A stretch of DNA of 64,000 nt from Imperialibacter sp964351395 (GTDB lineage Bacteria; Bacteroidota; Bacteroidia; Cytophagales; Cyclobacteriaceae): positions 1 through 64,000 of the forward strand of contig CAYGOF010000023.1 of assembly GCA_964351395.1 (NCBI GenBank), read 5' to 3'. Positions 44,401-54,700 of this stretch are shown piece by piece. Numbering within the stretch: position 1 is the first letter of the stretch; each line of letters opens with the position of its first letter. A program made the translations under genes and the position numbers. The notes beneath the pieces were generated by a model. That model was not told the DNA's origin. It saw only the letters and a program-made list of their open reading frames with translations, and did no database searches.

Positions 44401-46332
44401 ATGTATGCAGTTGGTATAAGGGTGGTCGGGCTGGTAGCCTGTGTCATCCTTTTTTTATGTAGAGCCAATGGCCAGGCAGTCAGTGCTGACTCTTTGGGTC
44501 AGGCTAGCATATTGCCTCCAGTGGAGATAAACAGCTCCTGGCTTCATAGCTATGGCGTTGGCGGCCATGCTGAAGTAATTGACTCACTGGAACTTGTGCA
44601 ACAGCAAACATCTTCACTGGGCCAACTGCTTCAGCAAGCACAGGCCATTTATCTGAAAGAATACGGGCCAGGCATGCTTAGTTCCATCAGCTTAAGGGGC
44701 ACTTCGGCCAGCCAAACAGCTTTGCTTTGGAATGGCTTGCCTGTCAATTTCCCTTCGCTTGGGCAAGCTGATTTTTCATTGATTCCAGCCTACTTTGTTG
44801 ATGACGCCGAGGTGTTTTATGGAGGAGTGAGCCCACTCGCTGGTGCCGGTGCTATTGGTGGCGCTGTCGCCATCAATGATCTCCCTCCAATTGCTCAGCA
44901 AACTTTGAACATCACACAAGAGCTGGCAAGCTTCGGCACCTTCTTTTCAGGCATCAAAGCAGGGTTTTCCGGGAAAAGAGCTGGTGTTTCCCTGGCTGCT
45001 TTTCATCGGCAATCGGCCAATGATTTTACTTTTAAAAACCTTTCAAAGGCGGGTCAGCCAATAGAGAGGCAGGCACACGGGGCATTTAGTGGCGACGGAT
45101 GGAAGTCTGGCGCTTTTTGGAAGCCCTGGAAAAAAGGACGTTTTGATTTTCATGGCTGGTTCACACAGTTCGAAAGAGAAATTATTCCTCCCTACACTAT
45201 TCCAGACGGAATCGACATTCAGGACGACCATTCCCTAAGACTTTCATTGGGTTATCAACACCAATTTCAATCGTTTTTGAAATGGGACTCCCGGGTAGGG
45301 CGCATCGAAGACTTCATCCAATTCAATGGACTGGCCTCTTCGACGACGCAGTATATGTGGATGAATAGTATTGAATGGATGCCGGCACCAAGCTTACAAG
45401 TGAGGGTAGGGGCGCTGGTAAACAATATCAAAGCCGATGTGCCAGCATACGGGAGTAATTTGTCTGAATGGAGATCGGAAATATACCTCATGGCCAATTG
45501 GTTCATTACACCCAATTGGGTGCTCAATGCGAATACCAGACAGGGGACAGTAGCCGGGTCGCTCAACCCTTTGTCGCCTTCATTGGGATCCGAACTCAGC
45601 CTGATGAAAAATAGCAAGGCATCGCTTATCTGGAGTGCTCAATTTTCGAGAAGCTTCAGGGTGCCAACACTCAACGACCGCTATTGGAGCCCTGGTGGCA
45701 ACCTTATGCTACAGCCTGAACAAGGCTGGAATGCTTCTTCGGGGTTAAGCTATAGTGCAGCATTTGGTCACCATGTCATCAGCACGTCTCTCACAGGATT
45801 CGGTCATTGGATCAACGATTGGATCCTCTGGCTTCCGCAAACAGAGGGCTACTGGTCACCCGTCAACGTGCGAAATGTACATTCGAGAGGTGTCGAGTTT
45901 TCTGCGAAGCATTCGGTTAAGGTCGGTGAATGGACCTTTTCTGATCGGTTTGATTATAAGCTGACGGTTGCTCGGGTGGAGCAAGGCTATTCGGGGGATG
46001 ATGCCTATATAGGCAACCAGTTGCCATTCGTCCCATCGCACCAGGCTGGGTTGAATCTTAATGCTGCCATGATGAAATGGCATGTGAACTCCTCCGTGGC
46101 TGTAACTGGGTCCAGGTTTACGCTTGTAGACAATGACGTGCTGTTGGACCCTTATGCCACCTGGGATGCAGAGGTTGGCCGGCAGTTTAACCTCAAACAG
46201 TCGCTGTTTGCTGCTTCATTCAAAGTCAGCAACTTATTGAACACCCGTTATGAAAACCTGCCTTTTCGGCCCATGCCGGGTAGGTCCTATTCCTTTCGAT
46301 TGAATTATGCATTAAATAAAAACAGAGAATGA
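44401..46332 (+). CDS. btuB: BtuB-like TonB-dependent vitamin B12 receptor
   Basis: 643 residues: signal peptide (to about ANGQ), plug domain (about 50-165, with AIYLKEYGPGMLSSISLRGTSASQ-type start and GAIGGAVAI), then a beta-barrel. It takes up cobalamin across the outer membrane with TonB energy. The upstream cobalamin riboswitch and the downstream propeller lipoprotein support the substrate. The stop overlaps the next start (ATGA). Confidence 0.9.
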   Translation: MYAVGIRVVGLVACVILFLCRANGQAVSADSLGQASILPPVEINSSWLHSYGVGGHAEVIDSLELVQQQTSSLGQLLQQAQAIYLKEYGPGMLSSISLRGTSASQTALLWNGLPVNFPSLGQADFSLIPAYFVDDAEVFYGGVSPLAGAGAIGGAVAINDLPPIAQQTLNITQELASFGTFFSGIKAGFSGKRAGVSLAAFHRQSANDFTFKNLSKAGQPIERQAHGAFSGDGWKSGAFWKPWKKGRFDFHGWFTQFEREIIPPYTIPDGIDIQDDHSLRLSLGYQHQFQSFLKWDSRVGRIEDFIQFNGLASSTTQYMWMNSIEWMPAPSLQVRVGALVNNIKADVPAYGSNLSEWRSEIYLMANWFITPNWVLNANTRQGTVAGSLNPLSPSLGSELSLMKNSKASLIWSAQFSRSFRVPTLNDRYWSPGGNLMLQPEQGWNASSGLSYSAAFGHHVISTSLTGFGHWINDWILWLPQTEGYWSPVNVRNVHSRGVEFSAKHSVKVGEWTFSDRFDYKLTVARVEQGYSGDDAYIGNQLPFVPSHQAGLNLNAAMMKWHVNSSVAVTGSRFTLVDNDVLLDPYATWDAEVGRQFNLKQSLFAASFKVSNLLNTRYENLPFRPMPGRSYSFRLNYALNKNRE

Positions 46333-47366
46333 AAAAGCTATTATTAGGGAGTTTGGCCATCGTGGTATTTTTAAGCAGTTGCGGAGGCGAAGATGAAGGA
46401 GGACCAGTACAAAGCATTGGCTCTGTTTATGTGATCAATGAAGGAAATTTTGGACAAAGTAATGGGGGAATCACTTCCTATGACCCTGCCCTGGACGAAG
46501 TATCAAATTTTGTTTTTCAGAAGGCCAACAATGGTCGACCCCTGGGCGATGTGGTTCAATCAATGTTTATTGATGAAAATGAGCGGGGCTATATAGTGGT
46601 GAACAACAGTAAGAAGATTGAAGTGGTAGATAATCAATTTGTTGCTACCAATACCATCCAGGACAACCTGGCCAATCCCAGGTTCCTGGTGAGGGGCGAG
46701 GATCAGTTGTTTATCAGCAATTGGGGAACATTCGACGAGAATTATGCCCTGGATCAGTCTTATGTATTGATTCTTGACGCCACTACTTTGGAAAAAGAAG
46801 GAACGGTGAATACCGAATATGGCACAGAAAACCTGGTCTTTTCAAATGGCTATGTGTATGCGTCGAATAGCTTTGGCAACACGGTTTCGGTGATTGAAAC
46901 CAGCTCTGGCAAGCTGGAAGCCACGCTGGAGGTTGGCGATGCTCCTGGCGAAATGGTCGTGGACAGTGATGGGGCGGTGTGGCTGATTTGTGGTGGCAGC
47001 TACCAGGGAAATAACGGTGCTATTTTCAAACTGAGTCCTTCGGCTGCCAGCAAAGAAATTGACCTCGGCTTCAACCCATCCGGGAAGCTGGCGCTGAATG
47101 CTGGAAAGGGTATTTTGTATTACCTCTCAGGAACTACGGTTGGTGCCTATGAAGTTGCCAGCGGTTCTCTTAATACGGCACTTGTTCGGATTGAAGACGC
47201 AGTTGGCTTGTATGGTATTGGGTTTAATGCGGCAGAAAAGGTCCTTTACATCGCAGATGCCAAAGGTTTTCAGGGAAAGGGCACGGTATTCAGGTATTCG
47301 CCCGAAGGAAATCAACTTTCTGAATTTGAGGCAGGCATAGGGCCAAATGGCTTTATTTTTAAATAA
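46329..47366 (+). CDS. btuG: BtuG-like surface beta-propeller lipoprotein
   Basis: 345 residues. Lipobox FLSSC18 followed by GGEDEGG, an acidic stretch that fits the Bacteroidota surface-lipoprotein export signal. The rest is a YncE/DUF5074-like propeller with repeats such as YVINEGNFGQSNGGI and YASNSFGNTVSVIETSSGKLEATL. In Bacteroides, BtuG is a propeller lipoprotein that binds B12 tightly and caps BtuB. The 4-bp overlap with btuB behind a B12 riboswitch supports the same role; orthology is unproven. Confidence 0.78.
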   Translation: MKKLLLGSLAIVVFLSSCGGEDEGGPVQSIGSVYVINEGNFGQSNGGITSYDPALDEVSNFVFQKANNGRPLGDVVQSMFIDENERGYIVVNNSKKIEVVDNQFVATNTIQDNLANPRFLVRGEDQLFISNWGTFDENYALDQSYVLILDATTLEKEGTVNTEYGTENLVFSNGYVYASNSFGNTVSVIETSSGKLEATLEVGDAPGEMVVDSDGAVWLICGGSYQGNNGAIFKLSPSAASKEIDLGFNPSGKLALNAGKGILYYLSGTTVGAYEVASGSLNTALVRIEDAVGLYGIGFNAAEKVLYIADAKGFQGKGTVFRYSPEGNQLSEFEAGIGPNGFIFK

Positions 47367-47436
47367 ATGATCGGTTTTCCTCAACGATGCAACCCTTTGG
47401 TAGCTGGTCTGTCTTTACCGAAAATTACATACTATC

Positions 47437-48117
47437 ATGAAAGCAATTGGAATACTATTTTTTGGACTGCTTCTTTCTGCACAGGTTTGGGCCAGTGAGG
47501 AAACCAGAGAGCTATCCTCATTCAGTAGCCTCGACATAGGCGGAGCATTTAAGGTCACACTCAAGAAAACAGGCAAGCACCGGGTGTCTATCGACGCCAG
47601 CGATGATGTAATGAACAAGATCAAAACCGAAGTGGTGGGGAGTACGCTGAAAGTTTATATCAAGGACAATAACTTTCGCACAAGCGGGCAAATGAACCTC
47701 GTGATCGAGTTTTCGAACCTTGATGGCATGGACTTAAGCGGTGCGTCGACAGTCGTTTGTGATGACGTGATTACCGCGTCAACGTTTGAATTGGATATCA
47801 GTGGAGCCGGCAGGACAGAGCTGGTGGTTGAAACCGAAAGACTTAAGGCAGATATGACGGGGGCAGGATTGCTCAAGCTCCGGGGCAAAGCCAAAGAGCA
47901 AACGATAGACATCACAGGCGCAGGTAGTTACGATGCGGAAGACTTTGATTGTGATTACACCGACATCGAATCATCCGGAGCAGGTACAGCTCGGGTGGTC
48001 GCCAACAAAGAGCTTCGGGCCGAATGCAGTGGTGCTGGTTCAGTAAGATACAAAGGCAATCCAGAAAAGGTATATGCCGATTCAAACGGAGCGGGTTCTG
48101 TCAAAAGAATCAACTAA
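47437..48117 (+). CDS. DUF2807 (head GIN domain) exported protein
   Basis: 226 residues with a signal peptide (VWAS). Regular SGAG/TGAG repeats (at least six in the second half) form a right-handed beta-helix as in the putative auto-transporter adhesin head GIN domain. FSSLDIGGAFKVTLKKTG starts the domain. Role unknown. It is followed by a terminator in the meaB 3' end. Confidence 0.88.
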   Translation: MKAIGILFFGLLLSAQVWASEETRELSSFSSLDIGGAFKVTLKKTGKHRVSIDASDDVMNKIKTEVVGSTLKVYIKDNNFRTSGQMNLVIEFSNLDGMDLSGASTVVCDDVITASTFELDISGAGRTELVVETERLKADMTGAGLLKLRGKAKEQTIDITGAGSYDAEDFDCDYTDIESSGAGTARVVANKELRAECSGAGSVRYKGNPEKVYADSNGAGSVKRIN

Positions 48118-48120
48118 CAG

Positions 48121-48152
48121 AAAAGGGGGCATTATTGCCCCTTCTTTTTTTT
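48121..48152. terminator. bidirectional terminator shared with meaB end
   Basis: AAGGGGGCA/TGCCCCTT with a TTAT loop, then a T-run on the plus strand. The minus strand has TTTTCTG. The meaB TAA stop lies in the hairpin loop. Confidence 0.85.
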
Positions 48153-49133
48153 ATACAATTCAAAAAGCTGACGAGCAGCAACGGCAGGGTTGATCTCCTT
48201 TTTTTTCACCTTGTCTTCAAGTGTGGAGGCTTCTTTTTCCACCAGCGTGGTAAATTCTTCTCTCAACAGAGCGTCTATTTTCTGCTGCATCCATTTCAAA
48301 TTTTGTTGGGATCTTTGATGGTCAAAATAGCCATTGGCCATCATATGCTCTCTGAATTTTACAATAAGCTGCCAGGCTTCATCGATACCAATGTTTTGCA
48401 GTGCGGAGCAGGTAGTTACCCGTGTGATCCAGCCTGAGGGAGGGGCTGTAAATAAATGGATCGCCTGAGCGTATTCCTGTTGAGCGAGTGTGGCAGCAGC
48501 AATATTGTCCCCGTCGGCTTTGTTGATCACGATGGCGTCGGCCATCTCCATAATTCCCTTCTTGATTCCCTGCAGTTCATCGCCTGCCCCTGGGATCATG
48601 AGGAGTAAAAAAAAGTCGACCATACCCCTTACCAGGGTCTCTGACTGACCAACGCCGACCGTTTCTACCAGGATAACATCAAAGCCAGCTGCTTCGCAGA
48701 GGAGCATGGCTTCCCTCGTTTTTTCAGCTACACCACCCAGGGTATTGCCAGTAGGCGAAGGCCTGATATAGGCATTGGGGTTGATAGCCAATTGATTCAT
48801 GCGTGTTTTGTCACCCAAAATACTCCCCTTCGACTGTTGACTGGAAGGGTCTACTGCTAATACTGCCACTTTCTTTCCCAGGCTGGTCAGGTGCTCTCCA
48901 AAAGCTTCAATGAACGTGCTTTTGCCAACTCCAGGTATGCCTGAAATCCCGATGCGCAAGGAAGCGCCGGTAGAGGGTATTAGCCTGTCAAGTAACTCTT
49001 CGGCTTGCAATTTGTCAGCTACTAGTTTACTTTCGGATAGTGTAATGGCACGACTCAAAGCGACCCTGTTTCCTTCCCTGATTCCGAGGAACAATTCGTC
49101 AATTGAAAGCCTTTTTGAAATATTGGTCGCCAT
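48132..49133 (-). CDS. meaB: methylmalonyl-CoA mutase chaperone GTPase MeaB
   Basis: About 333 residues from the ATG at 49133; an ATG at 49154 adds seven residues. G-domain features: Walker A GISGIPGVGKST, VETVGVGQSE and NKADG. MeaB (ArgK-like) guards cofactor loading of adenosylcobalamin-dependent methylmalonyl-CoA mutase. Both mutase subunit genes are 7 kb away on the same strand, and B12 uptake genes are directly upstream. Confidence 0.95.
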   Translation of the reverse strand: MATNISKRLSIDELFLGIREGNRVALSRAITLSESKLVADKLQAEELLDRLIPSTGASLRIGISGIPGVGKSTFIEAFGEHLTSLGKKVAVLAVDPSSQQSKGSILGDKTRMNQLAINPNAYIRPSPTGNTLGGVAEKTREAMLLCEAAGFDVILVETVGVGQSETLVRGMVDFFLLLMIPGAGDELQGIKKGIMEMADAIVINKADGDNIAAATLAQQEYAQAIHLFTAPPSGWITRVTTCSALQNIGIDEAWQLIVKFREHMMANGYFDHQRSQQNLKWMQQKIDALLREEFTTLVEKEASTLEDKVKKKEINPAVAARQLFELYKKKKGQ

Positions 49134-49254
49134 AGGGTAAAAAGTCAAACTCATTTAAACTCACCACAATATACATTCGTCGGCCAAATAATTCCCTTCG
49201 TCGAAAGAACCGAAAAAAGAATTGTTCTATTTAAAGTTTAATTTGGCTTTTACT

Positions 49255-49262
49255 TATGTTTG
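49255..49262 (+). promoter_or_regulatory. candidate -7 box for the CHASE2 operon
   Basis: TATGTTTG matches TAnnTTTG, 57 bp upstream of the CHASE2 ATG. No TTTG at ideal spacing. Confidence 0.4.
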
Positions 49263-49319
49263 TATCGTTGGTTCGTGAATATTTAGTTACTTACTAGTTG
49301 GTAAAGCAACTAACAAACT

Positions 49320-50570
49320 ATGAAAGCAAATAGAAGAGAATTTTGGTTGGACGCGGTTTTTGGAACAGCCTTTATATTCTTCCTGATGTGGATATTCTCG
49401 GCAGTAACCGCATTCAAGGTCTTTGACTTATTTGATCCAATTGGAGACGCTCTTGGCGACGTAGAGCTTACTGATGTTGTGTTTTCGCAACTAAGGGAGC
49501 CAGGAGTACCAGATGACAGAATCGTGCTGGTGAATCTAGGAAGAGTGAATCGTGCCGATATTGGTTATATGGTTGATATTATCAATCAATATGAACCTAA
49601 AGTCATTGGCCTCGATACCTATTTCAAGACAGTAAAAGATTCTGCAATTGATGCTACTTTAGAAGACGCTTTGTCAAGAGTTGAAAATCTTGTGATGGGC
49701 AGCAAACTTGAGGGCGAGGATTTAGAGAAAAATCAGTTTGACTCTTTAGGCAAATCTCTTCCCAGGTTCGTTCAATATGCTTCGACAGGGTTTGTGAATT
49801 TTGTTACTAATGCAGAGTCGCAGGATGACTTGAAAATGACCCGGGAGTTTACTCCAAAGGAAATAGTGGATGAGGAGGTTGAACTGGCATTTGCAGTGAA
49901 ACTCGTTCAGTTCATGGACTCGGCAAAGGTGCAAAGGTTTTTGGCTCGCGGTAATGAATTGGAGACAATCAACTACAGAGGCAATGTGATGGACTACGGT
50001 GCGTCAAAATATGGCACGATGTTCTTTGCACTGGATGTTAACGATGTTTTCAATCAGAATTTCGACCCTTCTTTGATCAAGGATAAAATTGTGATTTTCT
50101 GTTTCCTTGGCGAATACCTTGGTGATAGACAGACAATAGAAGATAAATACTTTTCTCCGATCAACGCACAATTTGCAGGTAGGTCGCTTCCTGATATGTT
50201 TGGAGGAGTAGTGCACGCCAATATTGTGGCGATGATTCTCAATGAGGATTATATAGACGCCATGGATGAAACAACTGGCGCAATTATTGGAATACTGTTA
50301 TGTTTGATTAATGTGGCAGCATTCTCGCACATTTACCGGGAGCATTCAAAGTGGTACGATGGCGCCACCAAATTGATACAGCTCACGGAGGTGTTGGGTA
50401 TAAGTTTTATGAATGTAGTTGTATTGGATAAATTCAATTATAAACCAGAGTTAACCATAGGCATGGTGGCAATTGCACTTGCTGGTGATTCTCTGGAAGT
50501 GTACTACAGTGTGGTGAAGAATACCGTTACCGGGCTGTTTAAAAGTAAGAAAGCAAAAATTAAATTTTAA
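49320..50570 (+). CDS. CHASE2 domain membrane protein without an output domain
   Basis: 416 residues. One N-terminal helix (about 13-33), an extracytoplasmic CHASE2 domain (about 45-310, with DDRIVLVNLGRVNRADIGYM and VIGLDTYF), three C-terminal helices (about 318-398) and a 17-residue basic tail. CHASE2 sensors usually end in a kinase or cyclase; this one has none. The FecR-like gene follows after 20 bp, and a CHAT-TPR gene is convergent. It probably senses an envelope signal and acts through partner proteins. Confidence 0.87.
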   Translation: MKANRREFWLDAVFGTAFIFFLMWIFSAVTAFKVFDLFDPIGDALGDVELTDVVFSQLREPGVPDDRIVLVNLGRVNRADIGYMVDIINQYEPKVIGLDTYFKTVKDSAIDATLEDALSRVENLVMGSKLEGEDLEKNQFDSLGKSLPRFVQYASTGFVNFVTNAESQDDLKMTREFTPKEIVDEEVELAFAVKLVQFMDSAKVQRFLARGNELETINYRGNVMDYGASKYGTMFFALDVNDVFNQNFDPSLIKDKIVIFCFLGEYLGDRQTIEDKYFSPINAQFAGRSLPDMFGGVVHANIVAMILNEDYIDAMDETTGAIIGILLCLINVAAFSHIYREHSKWYDGATKLIQLTEVLGISFMNVVVLDKFNYKPELTIGMVAIALAGDSLEVYYSVVKNTVTGLFKSKKAKIKF

Positions 50571-50590
50571 AAACATTAAAAATTAAACCT

Positions 50591-51514
50591 ATGAAAATGA
50601 GAACATTTCTTTTTACGTTCTTAGTGTTGCTGACTTTTTCGATCAGTAATGTATTGGCTCAGGGTTATGAATTCCGTGTATTGGCTAATAAAGGTGCAAA
50701 CCAGGTAAAAAAAGCCGGTACTAGCGAAGCAGTAACGTTGAAAACGGGCGCAAGCCTTATGAAGGGTGATCAAATCATCGCGGCTCCAGGCGCTTATATT
50801 GGATTGGTGCATAGTTCAGGAAAGACTACAGAAATAAGGACTCCTGGCACAGTGAAAGTGGATGAGTTGTCGGCCAAAGTAGCGTCGAGGACTTCTACGG
50901 CTACCAGTCGTTATACTAGCTATATCGCAGCTAAGATGAACGAAAGCGAGGGTAGCGGAAACTATCGCTCTAACATGAAAGCTACTGGTGCGGTTGAAAG
51001 AGCAACAAACTCCTCTACCATCAATGTGATGCTGCCTAATTCTGTCGATATCTATGGCAACAATGCCATTGTAAGATGGGATGCTGCGGGTGGAGATGAT
51101 GCTACCTACATTGTAACTGTGAAAAACATCTTCGACGAAGAAGTAGCGAAAGTAGAAACTGGTCAAACAGCCTACGAACTAGATTTCACTAATCCTAAGC
51201 TTGCTCAGGAAAGACTTGTGATCCTTAATGTAAAAGTGAAAGGTGATGATAACCTGAAGTCTTCTGACTATGGTATCAAGCGTCTGTCTAACACTGAGTC
51301 TGCTAAAGTGAACGATAATATCGCTGGCTTGAAGGCTGAAGTAACTGAAGACAGCCCCTTGAATAAGATCATTTATGCTTCGTTCTACGAAGAAAACAAT
51401 CTTATCCTTGACGCTTTGACCAAGTACGAAGAAGCCATCCAAATGTCACCAGAAGTTCAGGACTTCCAGGACATGTACCAGAGCTTCCTTGTGAAGAATG
51501 GTCTTGCTAACTAA
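50591..51514 (+). CDS. secreted FecR-like domain protein
   Basis: 307 residues with signal peptide (ISNVLAQ). Residues about 25-95 follow the FecR pattern (VTLKTGASLMKGDQIIAAPGAYIGLV, TEIRTPGTVKVDEL). A Ser/Thr-rich linker, a beta domain (about 150-210) and a C-terminal helical pair (YASFYEENNLILDALTKYEEAI, TPR-like) follow. No sigma/anti-sigma pair is near, so it is not a typical FecR regulator. It is cotranscribed with CHASE2. Confidence 0.75.
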   Translation: MKMRTFLFTFLVLLTFSISNVLAQGYEFRVLANKGANQVKKAGTSEAVTLKTGASLMKGDQIIAAPGAYIGLVHSSGKTTEIRTPGTVKVDELSAKVASRTSTATSRYTSYIAAKMNESEGSGNYRSNMKATGAVERATNSSTINVMLPNSVDIYGNNAIVRWDAAGGDDATYIVTVKNIFDEEVAKVETGQTAYELDFTNPKLAQERLVILNVKVKGDDNLKSSDYGIKRLSNTESAKVNDNIAGLKAEVTEDSPLNKIIYASFYEENNLILDALTKYEEAIQMSPEVQDFQDMYQSFLVKNGLAN

Positions 51515-51540
51515 GAGAATTCTTTAATCGAGATAAATAG

Positions 51541-51564
51541 AAGGGGCGTTAAGCCCCTTTTTTT
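51541..51564 (+). terminator. terminator after FecR-like gene
   Basis: AAGGGGC (51541-51547) and GCCCCTT (51553-51559) with a five-base loop, then a T-run. It ends the CHASE2-FecR transcript. Confidence 0.9.
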
Positions 51565-51690
51565 GTGCCCATTGCCAACGGTCTTTGTGCTTTTGATGCA
51601 GCTCAGTGCTCGTAGCTTAATTTGTGGTGGTAAAATGCATGCAAGCTGTTCATTTACTGGCAGTGGCACTATTTGAACAGCCCCATGGAT

Positions 51691-51728
51691 TGGACAAAAA
51701 AGAAAGGCCACCTCAGGTAGCCTTTCTT
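51691..51728 (-). terminator. terminator after CHAT-TPR gene
   Basis: On the minus strand AAGAAAGGC and GCCTTTCTT enclose an ACCT/AGGT inner stem, followed by TTTTTTGTCC. It ends the CHAT-TPR transcript, convergent with the FecR-like one. Confidence 0.85.
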
Positions 51729-51751
51729 GATGTTTGATTTTGATGGAGTGC

Positions 51752-54700
51752 TTAGTCCAGCCCTATCATTACGAATGGACCCCAATAGATAGGATCGCGG
51801 TACTCATTTCTGATTTCCTTCTTGGCGTCGATGAAGGCCTTTCTCTTGTCGCCGGACGTAATCCACTTTTGGTAGAACTTGATCATAAGCTCCTGCGTGG
51901 CTTCATCCGATACTTTGAAGAGGCTCATAATAATCGTTTTGGCTCCAGCCACCAGGAAGGCACGTTGCAAACCGTACACGCCCTCGCCAGCCTCCATTTC
52001 GCCCAGCCCTGTTTCACAGGCACTAAGCACTACCAGATCCGTTTGATCAAGGTTCAGGTTCATGGCCTCATAAGCAGTAAGAATGCCACTCTCACTATTA
52101 TAGTTGAAGGCACTTTCATTCAGGATGTCGCCAGCACCAGCCATCAGCAGGCCTGATCTGAGCAATGGGTTGTCGTAGGCTTTGGCTTGATTCAGGCCTG
52201 CGAATATATTGTTCTCCTCTACGGCTGGTTGAAAGAACCCATGCGTGGCAATATGGAATACTTTTGGACTTTTCATCAATTTGACCTGGTCTTCAGCTGC
52301 CGCTATTTCCAGGTAATCCTGCGTTTTCCATCCATTGTCACTCAAAAGCTTCTCGAGCTCCACTACCTCTTCTCTGGTACCAGGAAGGCGCTGCACATTG
52401 CCCATGCCGATACTTTTGGTCAGTTCTTCGGAGTTGTCGCTCGAATTCCCCTTTACATAATAAATAGGGTCTCCGAACATAAGGGCCAGGTTTTCGGTAG
52501 GCGCTTCGGTGATTCCTTTCTTTTTCCTGCTTTTGTTGACGAGGTCTTTTGTGTTGCTTACCAGGATAATGTTGGAGTTATCGAGAACATACCTTCCATC
52601 AGCAGTAGGGATAGCCTCCAGGTTGATTTGGTTATAAACGCCATCAGCTGAAAGGTAAATAGTCGAATTTTCGCCAATTGCTTCTACAATAGGTTGCCAG
52701 AATTGCTCATAAGAGTATTGATCGTCAATTTTATATTTGATGCTATTTCTGTAAAGCTTCATGTACCTGCCTTCCAGGTCTCTGCCATTTTTTAAGAGTA
52801 CCAGCTGAGGCTTGCTTCGCTTTTCATTCTTCACATATACTACCGCATACATCACAGAATCGGTGAAGTCGTGATCAAAGTACCTGAATCGCACCACTTC
52901 TACAGCCGTTTCATTTTCTTTCAGCGATTCTTTCACATCCTCCCAGGAAATGATTTTGTTTTCAAAGCCCTCTCCAAAGACTTCCGACTTCAAGCTTAAT
53001 TCCTTTTCAAGCAATTCTACATCTTGCGCCAGGTTCGAAGGATTGATGTTGTTTTGCTCTAGTTGGTCATTTGATAGCGACAATGCATAAGTAAGGAGTT
53101 CCTTTTTGCTTTGCCATTCACTGTAAAGGTTGATAAGTGTGCTATCTCCGCTTGATAGAATTCTGGTCCTTATTTTAATGGACGTATTCAAAAGAAGGGC
53201 TTTTGTGAGGAGTGCATTGTTGTAGATATCTCCAACGAGGTCTTCTTTCTTTTCCACCCTGGTAAGTACCAGCGTGTTGTAAAATTCATAGTCAGATTTG
53301 ATCGTGTTCCAGAACTTCGCTTTTTCCCTTTCACTCAGGGCCGGAAAATACGTTTTGATAAACTCCTGATAATCTTCAAGTGTCTCTTCAATTGTACTTT
53401 GAGCCTTTCTTATGTCACCATTCATATAGTAAGTCTTGGCCAGCTTCGAAAGCACCTTTACATATTCAGGGTGAGAGGTAGAGAAGAATTTCGCATAGGT
53501 CTTTAGTGCATCCTGATAATAATTATCGGCCCGGTTATACTGCAGCTTTTGGTATTGAATGTCTCCTTTGAGGGTATTCACAACCGCCGCATTGATGTTG
53601 TTTCGTTTGCCAATTCGGTCTTTCCAAATCTCCCAGGCTTCGTCCAAATAGTTAAGTGATATGTCGTACTTACCAGCATAAATGCTTACTGTGGCCAGGT
53701 CCTTTAGGATCTCAGCATAAAGGGGGTTTTTGCTTCCCAGTTTTAAGCCGACAATTTTCTCAGCCTCTGTGAGTAGTTTTTCTTGTTCTTCAAATGAAGC
53801 CCCCTCATAAAACCTGATCATGCCAAGTTGAGCAAGAGAACGCCCAACGTCCACGTGGTTTCGACCAAATTGTTTCTCCTGGTTGCCAGCAGCCTGGGTG
53901 ATATACTGTTGTGCCTTTTCGTAGTCGCCGATGGTTGTGTACAGTCGGGAAAGCGTAATGAGGCTATTGGCCAGTTTGGAAGAACTTGAAGGGAACACAG
54001 AAGCAGCGATATCAAGGGACCTTCTGGCCAGGGCTTCTGATTCAGTATATTCACCTGCCGCTAGCTTCAGCTGAGCTTTTAGTAACAAAGGTTTGATCAG
54101 ATGACGGCTTTTGTCACCAAACTGTTTTTCTGTCTGTTCGAGGAATTTGTCATTCAGTACCCCCGCACTATGGTACCTGCCCAAGTGATAATAGAGTTCA
54201 GCGAGGTCTTCATTGTTTTGGCCTGTTGAACCAAGTCTACTCAATCCACTTTTTATCTTTAGTCTTTCAGACTCGAAAAGAAGATCCTCCGCTTCGTCGT
54301 ATAGGCCCTGAATAACCATCAGTCGGGCCTTCGTCGTTAACAGGTTCACATAGTATAAAGCGGCTTCCATTGACTCTGGTTTGGCGAGTATAGCCTGGGC
54401 TTGCTCAATGTTTTTTTGAGCGTTGTCATATTCGCCAATATTCATTTGAAGCGATGCTATTTTGTCAAGCTCCACACCGTAGTTAATGTCCTCGTTGTCG
54501 TATTTTATCCTTGACACATTCAGCGCTTTGTCCAGCGTTTTTGAGGCATTGGCAAAGTCATCGTTTTCCTCATAGAACAATGCCAGGTGGTTGAGGATGT
54601 TGACATATTCTACATGCCCCTGGGAGAATTCTTTCTCAATAACACCCTCAAAACTCTCGTCATATATTTTTTTAGCTTCAGCGAAGTTATCAGAGAATTC

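Noticed and set aside
50591..51514. FecR-type anti-sigma regulator of a TonB system
   Set aside because: The protein is secreted without a cytoplasmic anti-sigma part, and no ECF sigma gene is near.
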